In this document: positions 1-5,505 of the stretch, piece after piece
Layout: every line of letters begins with the position of its first letter
How positions within the stretch are numbered: the stretch's first letter is position 1
Source of the DNA: a bacterium
GTDB taxonomy: Bacteria > Fidelibacterota > Marinisomatia > Marinisomatales > Marinisomataceae
Length of the DNA: 5,505 nt
NCBI GenBank assembly: GCA_023255095.1
Contig: JALRJJ010000022.1
Coordinates: forward strand, 1 to 5,505
Direction of reading: 5' to 3'
Position numbers and translations under genes: made by a program
The notes under the pieces: model-generated
What the model saw: the letters and a program-made list of their open reading frames with translations, nothing else
Databases searched by the model: none
Told to the model about the DNA's origin: nothing

Positions 1-1033
1 TGATATGCGCGTCGAAAAGACAAAAGGACTGATGACTGCTTATATAATTGATAAATCAAATTATGAGAAAGCCAAAAGGAAAAAAGGATCGGAAGATCTT
101 GTAGAACCTAAAAAACCAAAGCAAAAAGTTTTCTTTTTGCCAGGGAACTCTTCAGAGGCTAGTCTAATAAGCCTAATAGCTGATAATGATGGTAAAGGCT
201 GTGTTTTTGAAACGGAAGCCGATACTATTTCAGGTAGTAATTCAAAAGAATGGGGTGGATTTTCTCATGTTCTTAGAAACAATTATCACCATGAGGATAT
301 TACTAGAAGTCGAAAGACTGACGAAGAATTCACTGAGATTATTTCTCCTAGATTCTCATTTCTTACAACGGGAACTCCTGAACAGGTTAAAAGGCTAATT
401 CCAAGCGCAGAGGATGGTTTGTATAGTAGATTTCTTTTCTACAGTTATTCTATTCAATATGAATGGAGAAGCACTTTTACAGAGTCTCTCAGTGAGTCTG
501 TTGACGAATTCATGAACGCTATTGGCAAGGAGTTTTGTTCTACTTACTCTAACAAGGAGAATAGACTTTTTAATATAACGAAGGAGCAAGGAGAGCGTCT
601 CGATAAGGCATTCTCTTCAAAATTAGATCAGCTTAACCTAAAAGAAGAGGAAAACGCAATTAGTGTTCTTTTTAGACATGCCTTAATGGTCTATAGAATT
701 TCGATGGTATTATCGGCTTTAGACTCTAATGATGATGAAATAGTCTGCAGTGACAACAACTTTGAAATTGCCCTTAGATTAATTTCCGAAGTATTCTTAG
801 ACAACTCATACAAGATGCTTGACAAAATGAGCACAAAGCCTATTAAAACAAGTAACATAGAATTAGTTTATAGCTTTTTTCCTGATAACTTTACCCGCAA
901 ACAAGGCGTCGAAGTCTGCACAAAAACAGGAGTTAAAGAACGTAGTGCAGATTATATATTGTCCAAAATGGTTGAAAAAGGATTAATTAGAAAAGTCAGT
1001 CATGGTAATTATGCCAAAATATTGACTAATTAG
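1..1033 (+). CDS. DUF3987-type primase/helicase-like protein, C-terminal part (5' end outside window)
   Basis: The frame is open to the left edge (codon 2-4 is Asp), so the ATG at 5 is probably internal. Numbering from that Met, the visible 342 residues match the C-terminal half of DUF3987 proteins: a lysine-rich linker (about 20-42), F-L-P-G-N-S-S-E-A-S (44-53), a Walker B-like strand G-C-V-F-E-T-E-A-D-T (65-74), the family-typical S-P-R-F-S-F-L-T-T-G-T-P-E-Q-V (114-128) resembling a sensor strand, and G-L-Y-S-R-F-L-F-Y (138-146) with a possible arginine finger. Residues about 284-340 look like a winged helix (F-T-R-K-Q-G-V ... M-V-E-K-G-L-I-R-K). The Walker A loop and any primase or VirE-N-type domain expected upstream are not in the window. 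Family knowledge: these are cytoplasmic P-loop proteins, often found on phages, plasmids and integrative elements of Bacteroidota, with presumed roles in element replication; biochemistry is poorly defined. It converges on the sugar locus and is unlikely to share its regulation. Confident of family, unsure of function. Confidence 0.75.
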   Translation, partial: DMRVEKTKGLMTAYIIDKSNYEKAKRKKGSEDLVEPKKPKQKVFFLPGNSSEASLISLIADNDGKGCVFETEADTISGSNSKEWGGFSHVLRNNYHHEDITRSRKTDEEFTEIISPRFSFLTTGTPEQVKRLIPSAEDGLYSRFLFYSYSIQYEWRSTFTESLSESVDEFMNAIGKEFCSTYSNKENRLFNITKEQGERLDKAFSSKLDQLNLKEEENAISVLFRHALMVYRISMVLSALDSNDDEIVCSDNNFEIALRLISEVFLDNSYKMLDKMSTKPIKTSNIELVYSFFPDNFTRKQGVEVCTKTGVKERSADYILSKMVEKGLIRKVSHGNYAKILTN

Positions 1034-1048
1034 TGAAGTTATTCACTA
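1031..1048 (+). other. small perfect hairpin overlapping the DUF3987-gene stop codon
   Basis: TAGTGAA (1031-1037) and TTCACTA (1042-1048) form a perfect 7-bp stem with a GTTA loop. The left arm begins with the TAG stop codon. The stem is AT-rich and has no U tract, so it is not a terminator by itself. It lies 4 bases before the larger hairpin and may simply be a 3' UTR structure. Confidence 0.4.
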
Positions 1049-1052
1049 TAAT

Positions 1053-1091
1053 AAACAAAGAAGGAGAGGGTTGCCTCTCCTTTGTTGTTTT
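1053..1091 (+). terminator. rho-independent terminator, probably bidirectional, between convergent genes
   Basis: AAGGAGAGG (1061-1069) pairs perfectly with CCTCTCCTT (1074-1082) around a GTTG loop. The stem extends outward, after one G-U pair and one mismatch, through AAACAA (1053-1058) with TTGTTT (1085-1090). On the + strand it lies 19 nt after the DUF3987 stop and ends in a T-rich run. On the - strand the transcript leaves the stem into TTTGTTTATTAT, about 100 nt after the fructokinase stop, so one element can serve both convergent genes. No other convincing terminator is seen in 1034-1187; the rest is AT-rich with only a short palindrome TAAGATCTTA (1189-1198) at the kinase stop. Confidence 0.8.
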
Positions 1092-1187
1092 AAGCATATA
1101 ATATTTTATCTATTTATTTAAACGCATTGTACTGTAATTCATCCTTTTACACGTTATATTAAGGGTCAACCTCTCTAAAATCATGAT

Positions 1188-2066
1188 CTAAGATCTTATA
1201 AATTTCTTGATTTCACTTTCAGTAAACTCAGGGTTTGCCCCTTTACAGCTAGCTACTAACGCGCCTATTGCACAAGCAAAATTTATAGCATGCTTAGCTT
1301 TAGAATTCCCCAAAAGCTTAAAGATCAAGCTTGCTAAAAAAGAATCGCCTGATCCAACTGTATCTACTACATCTACTTTGTATCCGTTGTTGTTTATGAT
1401 CTCACCCTTAACATACAAGCTGGCTCCAAAAGCTCCCTTTGTTACACAAATATAATCTGTGTTAGTTATATCACTAATAAACTTAATGTTTTGATCGAAA
1501 GAGTTATATTTTGATCCAAAATGTTCTACAATTTCGTACAATTCCTCATCGTTCATTTTAATAAAGTCAGCTTCATTCATCAGCAAACTTAAGTCTTTAA
1601 ACGAATAATGAGGAGATCTTAAGTTTACATCAAAAACCCTAAATTTTGCGTGAGGTAAAATGTTCAATAATGTCGTCTTAGAGATAAAATCACGAGCAGA
1701 CAGAGAGCCGTATATAAAGACATCACTATTCTTTACTAGACTTATGTCTACTTCGTTTAAAAAAATATGATCCCATGCTGAAGGGTATTTTATATCGTAG
1801 TTAGCGTTTTTGTTTTCAGAAATCTTAACATCTACGATACCTGTAGGGGCCTCTTCATAAGTTTGAATGCTTTGAGTATTCAGTCCTGATGCATTGATGA
1901 AATCCATTATTTCTTTTCCTTCCTTATCATTGCCGATTGAACTAATCATATTTACATCAACACCAAAAGATTTAAGTCTTAATGCAACATTTAAAGGTGC
2001 ACCTCCGACTCGGGAATATGTGGGGAATTGGTCTATTAATACCTCTCCGAAACAAATTGCATTCAT
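1188..2066 (-). CDS. PfkB-family carbohydrate kinase, probable fructokinase
   Basis: This 292-aa cytosolic protein is full length for the family and probably performs ATP-dependent phosphorylation of fructose to fructose-6-phosphate. Visible motifs: N-terminal F-G-E-V-L-I-D; PfkB signature 1 region G-G-A-P-L-N-V-A (21-28), which contacts the sugar; F-I-Y-G-S-L-S-A-R (117-125); F-D-V-N-L-R (145-150), typical of fructokinases; N-D-E-E (172-175), the N-x-x-E metal/phosphate motif; T-K-G-A-F-G-A (209-215); and signature 2 D-T-V-G-S-G-D-S-F (235-243), with the anion hole and predicted catalytic base Asp241. The start ATG lies 13 nt after the MFS stop with no strong Shine-Dalgarno, normal for this phylum, and implies co-transcription with the transporter. 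Fructose as substrate is inferred from the motifs and from the transporter/SusCD context; ribokinase-like or other hexose specificity cannot be excluded. Confidence 0.88.
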   Translation of the reverse strand: MNAICFGEVLIDQFPTYSRVGGAPLNVALRLKSFGVDVNMISSIGNDKEGKEIMDFINASGLNTQSIQTYEEAPTGIVDVKISENKNANYDIKYPSAWDHIFLNEVDISLVKNSDVFIYGSLSARDFISKTTLLNILPHAKFRVFDVNLRSPHYSFKDLSLLMNEADFIKMNDEELYEIVEHFGSKYNSFDQNIKFISDITNTDYICVTKGAFGASLYVKGEIINNNGYKVDVVDTVGSGDSFLASLIFKLLGNSKAKHAINFACAIGALVASCKGANPEFTESEIKKFIRS

Positions 2067-2079
2067 CTATTCTATTTTA

Positions 2080-3390
2080 CTATTTAATTATATCTTGCAT
2101 CTTCTCTAGAGCAACACCCTTGGTTTCAGGCATACTGAACTTCACAAAAAATAATTGAAGGACCATCATGACTGTAAAAAACATGAATACCATAGCTGGT
2201 CCAACAAATGAAAACAAAAAAGGAATCAATGAAGGTATAATGGCTGCTAATATCCAATGTGTTGAACTTCCCAAAGTTTGCCCGTAGGATCTTACTTTAA
2301 TTGGAAATATCTCGGATATAAAAACCCATATGACTGCACCCTGGCCTATGGCATGTGCTGCTATAAACAAGAAAAAGAATACAGGGACTAGTTGCATATT
2401 CCAATTAAATAAAAATGAAATAGAAACTAAACTAAGTGAAACAATGTAACCAATTGATCCGTAAAAAATCAATGTTTTTCTTCCTGATCGATCAATAAGT
2501 AACACCCCTAGTAAAGTAAACGCTAAGTTTACAACACCAATCCCTATACTGCTTAATAGGGCAGTTTGTTCTCCTAAGCCTGCTTCTTGAAAAATTCTTG
2601 GAGCGTAGTATAAAAACGCATTTATACCTGACAATTGGTTAAACATCGCAATTAGAATGGTCCAAATTACAGGTTTCCTATACTTTTTATCCCAAATTGT
2701 GGCTTTTGAATTTGAGCTTGAATTTTTAACGTTTTCAACAATCTCCTCTGCGTTATGATCACTATCAATTGTTTTTAATATCTCCGTTGCCTCAATAATC
2801 CTATTTTTAGAAATTAACCATCTAGGGCTTTTAGGTATAAAAAAAGCGAGGATTGTATAAATGAATGCTGGAAATGCTTCAACACCTATCATCCACCTCC
2901 AGGATTCATGCTCAATCGAACTAAACAAGAAATTTGATAAATATGCCATTAATATACCAAGTACGATATTGAATTGATACATTGATACAAGTTTTCCCCT
3001 ATGAGCACTTGGTGCTATTTCAGCGATATAAGCTGGAGCTGCTATTGTAGAAACACCAACACCTATTCCTCCGAGAAATCTAAATCCTGAGAATGAAATT
3101 GGATTAATTGCTAACCCTGATCCAATTGCAGAAACAGTATATAAAACTCCAATTATAATAAGTGTCTTTTTTCTTCCATAAACATTTGTAGGATAGCCAC
3201 CTATCAGTGCTCCAAATAGTGTCCCCCATAAGGCAGATCCCATAACTACAGTTCCATGGAAAAAATCTGATGAACCCCATAAAAGCTGTAAGTCTTTATC
3301 GGCCCCAGAAATCACAACAGTATCGAAACCAAATAGAAATCCTGCTAATGCTGCTGTAATTGACCATAAAATTATTTTTTTTTGATTCAT
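2080..3390 (-). CDS. sugar-porter MFS transporter (probable inner-membrane fructose/hexose importer)
   Basis: With the ATG at 3388-3390 this is 436 aa with about 12 hydrophobic segments. Sugar-porter signatures, numbered from that Met: G-F-D-T-V-V-I-S-G (21-29, Asp23 at the XylE Asp27 position); G-G-Y-P-T-N-V-Y-G-R-K-K loop 2/3 (64-75); R-F-L-G-G-I-G-V-G (104-112); P-A-Y-I-A-E-I-A-P then H-R-G-K (119-133); P-K-S-P-R-W-L (186-192); N-Q-L-S-G-I-N-A-F-L-Y-Y (251-262); D-R-S-G-R-K-T (300-306); W-V-F-I-S-E-I-F-P (355-363); and P-E-T-K-G (421-425). Residues about 195-240 form the charged central cytoplasmic loop. A GTG at 3412-3414 would add 8 residues (444 aa), but it sits inside a terminator-like hairpin, so the ATG is preferred. 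Family members are mostly proton symporters or facilitators of monosaccharides. The fructokinase 13 nt downstream points to fructose; substrate remains inference. Confidence 0.9.
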   Translation of the reverse strand: MNQKKIILWSITAALAGFLFGFDTVVISGADKDLQLLWGSSDFFHGTVVMGSALWGTLFGALIGGYPTNVYGRKKTLIIIGVLYTVSAIGSGLAINPISFSGFRFLGGIGVGVSTIAAPAYIAEIAPSAHRGKLVSMYQFNIVLGILMAYLSNFLFSSIEHESWRWMIGVEAFPAFIYTILAFFIPKSPRWLISKNRIIEATEILKTIDSDHNAEEIVENVKNSSSNSKATIWDKKYRKPVIWTILIAMFNQLSGINAFLYYAPRIFQEAGLGEQTALLSSIGIGVVNLAFTLLGVLLIDRSGRKTLIFYGSIGYIVSLSLVSISFLFNWNMQLVPVFFFLFIAAHAIGQGAVIWVFISEIFPIKVRSYGQTLGSSTHWILAAIIPSLIPFLFSFVGPAMVFMFFTVMMVLQLFFVKFSMPETKGVALEKMQDIIK

Positions 3391-3467
3391 TTGATTGACA
3401 TTAAAAAAGTGCACCCTAAGGGGTGCACTTCCAACTAAACTAAACTTAACTAACTTCGATAATCGAA
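3391..3467 (-). other. susD-MFS intergenic region
   Basis: This 77-base gap is the longest inside the - strand gene set. Reading on the - strand from the susD stop it holds a short palindrome TTCGAT-T-ATCGAA (3455-3467), a GTTTA/GTTA-rich imperfect direct-repeat tract (3432-3453), the terminator-like hairpin (3403-3430), and a 12-nt leader to the MFS ATG. I looked for the Bacteroidota promoter pattern (TTTG about 19-20 bases before TAnnTTTG). The nearest is TAAGTTTA without a proper upstream box, so no promoter is called. Confidence 0.5.
3403..3430 (-). terminator. intrinsic terminator / attenuator-type hairpin between susD and the MFS gene
   Basis: On the - strand AAGTGCACCC (3430-3421) pairs perfectly with GGGTGCACTT (3416-3407) over a CTTA loop (3420-3417). 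The descending arm runs straight into T residues down to 3403, so the transcript ends in about eight U, two of them in the stem. This is a textbook rho-independent form, located 37 nt after the susD stop. It finishes 12 nt before the MFS ATG, too close for a separate promoter between them. MFS and kinase expression should therefore depend on read-through, on RNA processing at this hairpin, or on a promoter upstream of it. The A-run on the other side of the stem would also give a weaker structure on the + strand, but no + strand gene needs it. Confidence 0.8.
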
Positions 3468-5210
3468 TTAGTACCCTGGATTTTGTTTATAAAGACCTCC
3501 AGTAAAGTCAATTTCATTCTGTGGAATTGGGAAATATTCATCTCTTCCAGCAGTAAATTTCGCATTGCTTAAAAAGCTTCTTCTAGTCTTTTCTTTAGCA
3601 AAATATGCATTCAAAGTAGTTGACGCTTCACCCCATCTTACTAGGTCAAAGAATCTCCAATCTTCCATAGCAAACTCTAATCTTCTTTCAAACTTTAATG
3701 CTTTCCAAGCATACTCTTTACTAGGGAAACTAGCGTATGGCTGAACATTATAGATGTCGGTAGCTCCTGCAGCAGTAGCTAATTGAGTGCTTGCTGCGGC
3801 TCTAGCTCTTACTTGATTGATTATAGGTAGAGCTTCGTTATATCTGTCTAACTGAATTAAGGCCTCGGCTTTAAATAGCAATACATCAGCATAGCGAATA
3901 AAGTCGATGTTTTTTGAAGTGCCCACGAATGGACCTTCTTTTACATAGCATGAACAATCTGGGGCCTGTTGTTCCTTCATATTTCCAAAATATCCGTAAA
4001 CACCAGGATCTCTAGCCCAAGAATAACTGTAAATCATATCCCCAGCTTCTTTAACTGTATTTCTGTATTTAAACGGTCTTCCTGGAACACCAATACTACT
4101 ATCTAATCGTGGGTCAACAGTCAATCCAGCATTAACATCTACATAATTAGTAGAAGTGTTAAGATCAGTCAAGATATCATTGTCATTAAAGCTGTCTAAA
4201 AGAGGTAATCCATCTTCATCTGTTTGGAAAGCATTAACCATATTTTGACTTGCTAAATGGAACCCACAGCAACCATAAAGAGTAGAGCCATGAGGTGAGT
4301 TTAATCCATTAACAAAGCTTAATCTTCCTACAGTAGTTCCATCATTAACTGAAAATTGAGCTGCCCATATTGATTCAGGGCCATTATCATATCCATTTAA
4401 GAAGTTCTCGCCATATTCAGGTTGAAGAGAAGCTGTTACGGCATCAGCGTATGTAATGACTTCTTGCAATAAAGAACTGTCTATAGAAGTAACCTGATGG
4501 TTGTCATCTTGTTTATAAGCTTGATATAATTTAGCCTTAGCTAAATACGCTGCTGCTGCATTTTTATCTGCTCTTCCAACTTGGTCTTGACTTTGAGGCA
4601 AATTATCATATGCGTATTTAAAATCTGCTATAATCTTACCCCATAATTCATCATTTGATAAATCATTGCCGGTTTGCATAATTTCTTCTTGAGTTAAATC
4701 CTCAGTGATATAAGGCACCTTGTTAAAAAGAATTTTTAACATGAAGTGTGAGTGAGCTCTAAGGAACCTCAATTCAGCTGTTCTAAGCGTCTTATTTGAA
4801 TACTCAGCATCTTCAATATCATTAATTACTTTTAAAGCAAAATTCGTTCTTGAAATCGCCTTATAATGATTCGTCCAAGTGTTTGGTAGCCACCAACTCA
4901 TATCAGCTTTAACTTGATAGAATTGTTCCATGTGATCGACAACGTCAACATCACCTACTCCTCCTCCTCCTTTATAGGAGTCGTCAGATCTAACACTACC
5001 ATACGCCCACATACCTGTAATTGGGCCTATCATGTCATCATTAGCAATTCCAGCATACGCAGCTGTTACGAGGGCTTCTGCATTGTCTGCAGTAGCCACA
5101 TTGCTACTAGACAATAATCCTTCGGGTTCGTATTCTAAAAAGTCTTTAGAGCATGAAACCCCTAATGTACCTAGTAAGATACCTATCGAAAGTATTTTAA
5201 AAATTTTCAT
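3468..5210 (-). CDS. SusD/RagB-family outer-membrane glycan-binding lipoprotein
   Basis: This 580-aa protein is full length for SusD. Residues 1-19 form a lipoprotein signal peptide with predicted lipidated Cys20 (L-G-V-S-C), followed by S-K-D-F-L-E, the acidic stretch usual in surface-exposed Bacteroidota lipoproteins; Gly at -3 makes the lipobox slightly atypical. Family landmarks: the helical N-terminal region with R-F-L-R-A-H-S-H-F (148-156); a TPR-like segment A-A-A-A-Y-L-A-K-A-K-L-Y (218-229); Y-A-D-V-L-L-F-K-A-E-A-L (440-451) followed by N-Q-V-R-A-R (465-470); F-E-R-R-L-E-F-A (508-515) and D-L-V-R-W-G (522-527); and the C-terminal F-P-I-P-Q-N-E-I ending N-P-G-Y. SusD proteins cap the SusC barrel on the cell surface and deliver oligosaccharides to it. 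Cys314/315 and Cys419/421 form two pairs in the variable glycan-facing region. A (TCC)4 run at 4959-4970 encodes Gly81-84. It starts 9 nt after the susC stop, so the two are translated from one message. Fructan or sucrose ligand is inferred from the downstream kinase only. Confidence 0.95.
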   Translation of the reverse strand: MKIFKILSIGILLGTLGVSCSKDFLEYEPEGLLSSSNVATADNAEALVTAAYAGIANDDMIGPITGMWAYGSVRSDDSYKGGGGVGDVDVVDHMEQFYQVKADMSWWLPNTWTNHYKAISRTNFALKVINDIEDAEYSNKTLRTAELRFLRAHSHFMLKILFNKVPYITEDLTQEEIMQTGNDLSNDELWGKIIADFKYAYDNLPQSQDQVGRADKNAAAAYLAKAKLYQAYKQDDNHQVTSIDSSLLQEVITYADAVTASLQPEYGENFLNGYDNGPESIWAAQFSVNDGTTVGRLSFVNGLNSPHGSTLYGCCGFHLASQNMVNAFQTDEDGLPLLDSFNDNDILTDLNTSTNYVDVNAGLTVDPRLDSSIGVPGRPFKYRNTVKEAGDMIYSYSWARDPGVYGYFGNMKEQQAPDCSCYVKEGPFVGTSKNIDFIRYADVLLFKAEALIQLDRYNEALPIINQVRARAAASTQLATAAGATDIYNVQPYASFPSKEYAWKALKFERRLEFAMEDWRFFDLVRWGEASTTLNAYFAKEKTRRSFLSNAKFTAGRDEYFPIPQNEIDFTGGLYKQNPGY

Positions 5211-5219
5211 AGTCGTTAA

Positions 5220-5505
5220 TTAAATGTTGATGTTTACTCCTAAAGAAATAGTTGTTGGAATTGGAATATTGTCAATACTTATGCGCTCTGGGTCATTTCC
5301 AACATAATTTTTAGGTGTAAACCATAATAAGTTTTCTCCTTGTAAATAAACTCTCATACCACTCATTCCTAAGCTATTTACAGCTTCGTCAGATAAGTTG
5401 TACCCTAACTGAAGATTTCTGATTTTAAAATAAGAGTTGTTTCTGTAAAAATAGTCTGAAGTATCGAACTGATTATTTACTAAAGACAATGCAGGAATAT
5501 CTGTA
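5220..5505 (-). CDS. SusC/RagA-family TonB-dependent outer-membrane transporter, C-terminal end (5' part outside window)
   Basis: The frame is open through the right edge; about 94 C-terminal residues of a protein normally near 1000 aa are visible. They include the strongly conserved terminal barrel region of SusC proteins: V-N-N-Q-F-D-T-S-D-Y-F-Y, then N-S-Y-F-K-I-R-N-L-Q-L-G-Y-N-L, then G-M-R-V-Y-L-Q-G-E-N-L-L-W-F-T, then Y-V-G-N-D-P-E, ending in S-L-G-V-N-I-N-I. The last residue is Ile where a terminal aromatic is usual in outer-membrane barrels. SusC forms the TonB-energised import channel that works with the SusD encoded 9 nt downstream. The plug, TonB box and N-terminal carboxypeptidase-like domain lie beyond the window, as must the promoter of the locus. 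Confidence 0.93.
   Translation of the reverse strand, partial: TDIPALSLVNNQFDTSDYFYRNNSYFKIRNLQLGYNLSDEAVNSLGMSGMRVYLQGENLLWFTPKNYVGNDPERISIDNIPIPTTISLGVNINI

Noticed and set aside
1185..1198. Palindromes GATC-TAA-GATC and TAAGATCTTA at the kinase stop as an attachment site or terminator
   Set aside because: Too short, no U tract, no second copy elsewhere in the window.
1332..1364. Ser in place of Ala in the PfkB signature (D-T-V-G-S-G-D) as a sign of an inactive kinase
   Set aside because: The G-x-G-D loop and catalytic Asp are intact, and Ser at this position occurs in active-type fructokinase relatives.
1894..2109. + strand open frame opposite the kinase start and MFS end
   Set aside because: It lies across the short gap between two confident - strand genes and reads as the complement of their coding sequence.
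3432..3453. GTTTA/GTTA-rich imperfect direct repeats and a TAAGTTTA box as a promoter or operator for the MFS gene
   Set aside because: No matching upstream promoter box at the right spacing, and the repeats are short and AT-rich enough to occur by chance.
4959..4970. (TCC)4 microsatellite in susD as a possible phase-variation tract; it also reads as repeated GGA, like Shine-Dalgarno, in the mRNA
   Set aside because: A trinucleotide unit changes only the number of Gly residues, four units are few, and no start codon in a useful frame follows.
4914..5223. Two + strand open frames opposite the 5' end of susD
   Set aside because: They are antisense to a well-supported gene, have no recognisable family features and no plausible start context.

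Overview
The window looks like the chromosome of an AT-rich Bacteroidota member, most likely a flavobacterium-type organism. The support is a SusC/SusD pair, a SusD lipoprotein signal ending in C-S-K-D, start codons without clear Shine-Dalgarno sequences, and low GC. The genus cannot be fixed from these bases.

Layout. The left fifth (1-1033, + strand) is the 3' part of a gene for a DUF3987-type P-loop ATPase/primase-associated protein. It is open at the left edge, so its N-terminus lies outside the window. A 154-base convergent intergenic stretch (1034-1187) follows; it holds a small hairpin on the stop codon and a stronger hairpin that can serve as a terminator in both directions. The rest of the window, all on the - strand and read right to left, is the distal part of a polysaccharide (probably fructan or sucrose) utilization locus: the susC 3' end (5220-5505, partial), susD (3468-5210), a sugar-porter MFS transporter (2080-3390) and a PfkB-family fructokinase (1188-2066). 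Gaps are 9 nt (susC-susD), 77 nt (susD-MFS) and 13 nt (MFS-kinase).

How the genes work together (inference from families). The SusC/SusD complex binds and imports an oligosaccharide across the outer membrane. A periplasmic hydrolase not present in this window would release fructose, the MFS protein would carry it across the inner membrane, and the kinase would convert it to fructose-6-phosphate. This resembles the published Bacteroides fructan locus, where a fructokinase and an MFS monosaccharide importer sit beside SusC/SusD and GH32 enzymes.

The most notable detail is a perfect 10-bp GC-containing hairpin with a U6 tail in the susD-MFS gap. It has the form of an intrinsic terminator and ends only 12 nt before the MFS ATG. 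It suggests that the abundant SusCD message is separated from the inner-membrane/cytosolic genes by attenuation or processing. It also shows that a longer GTG-initiated reading of the MFS gene is probably wrong. I see no CRISPR array, tRNA, rRNA, insertion sequence or clearly novel system.
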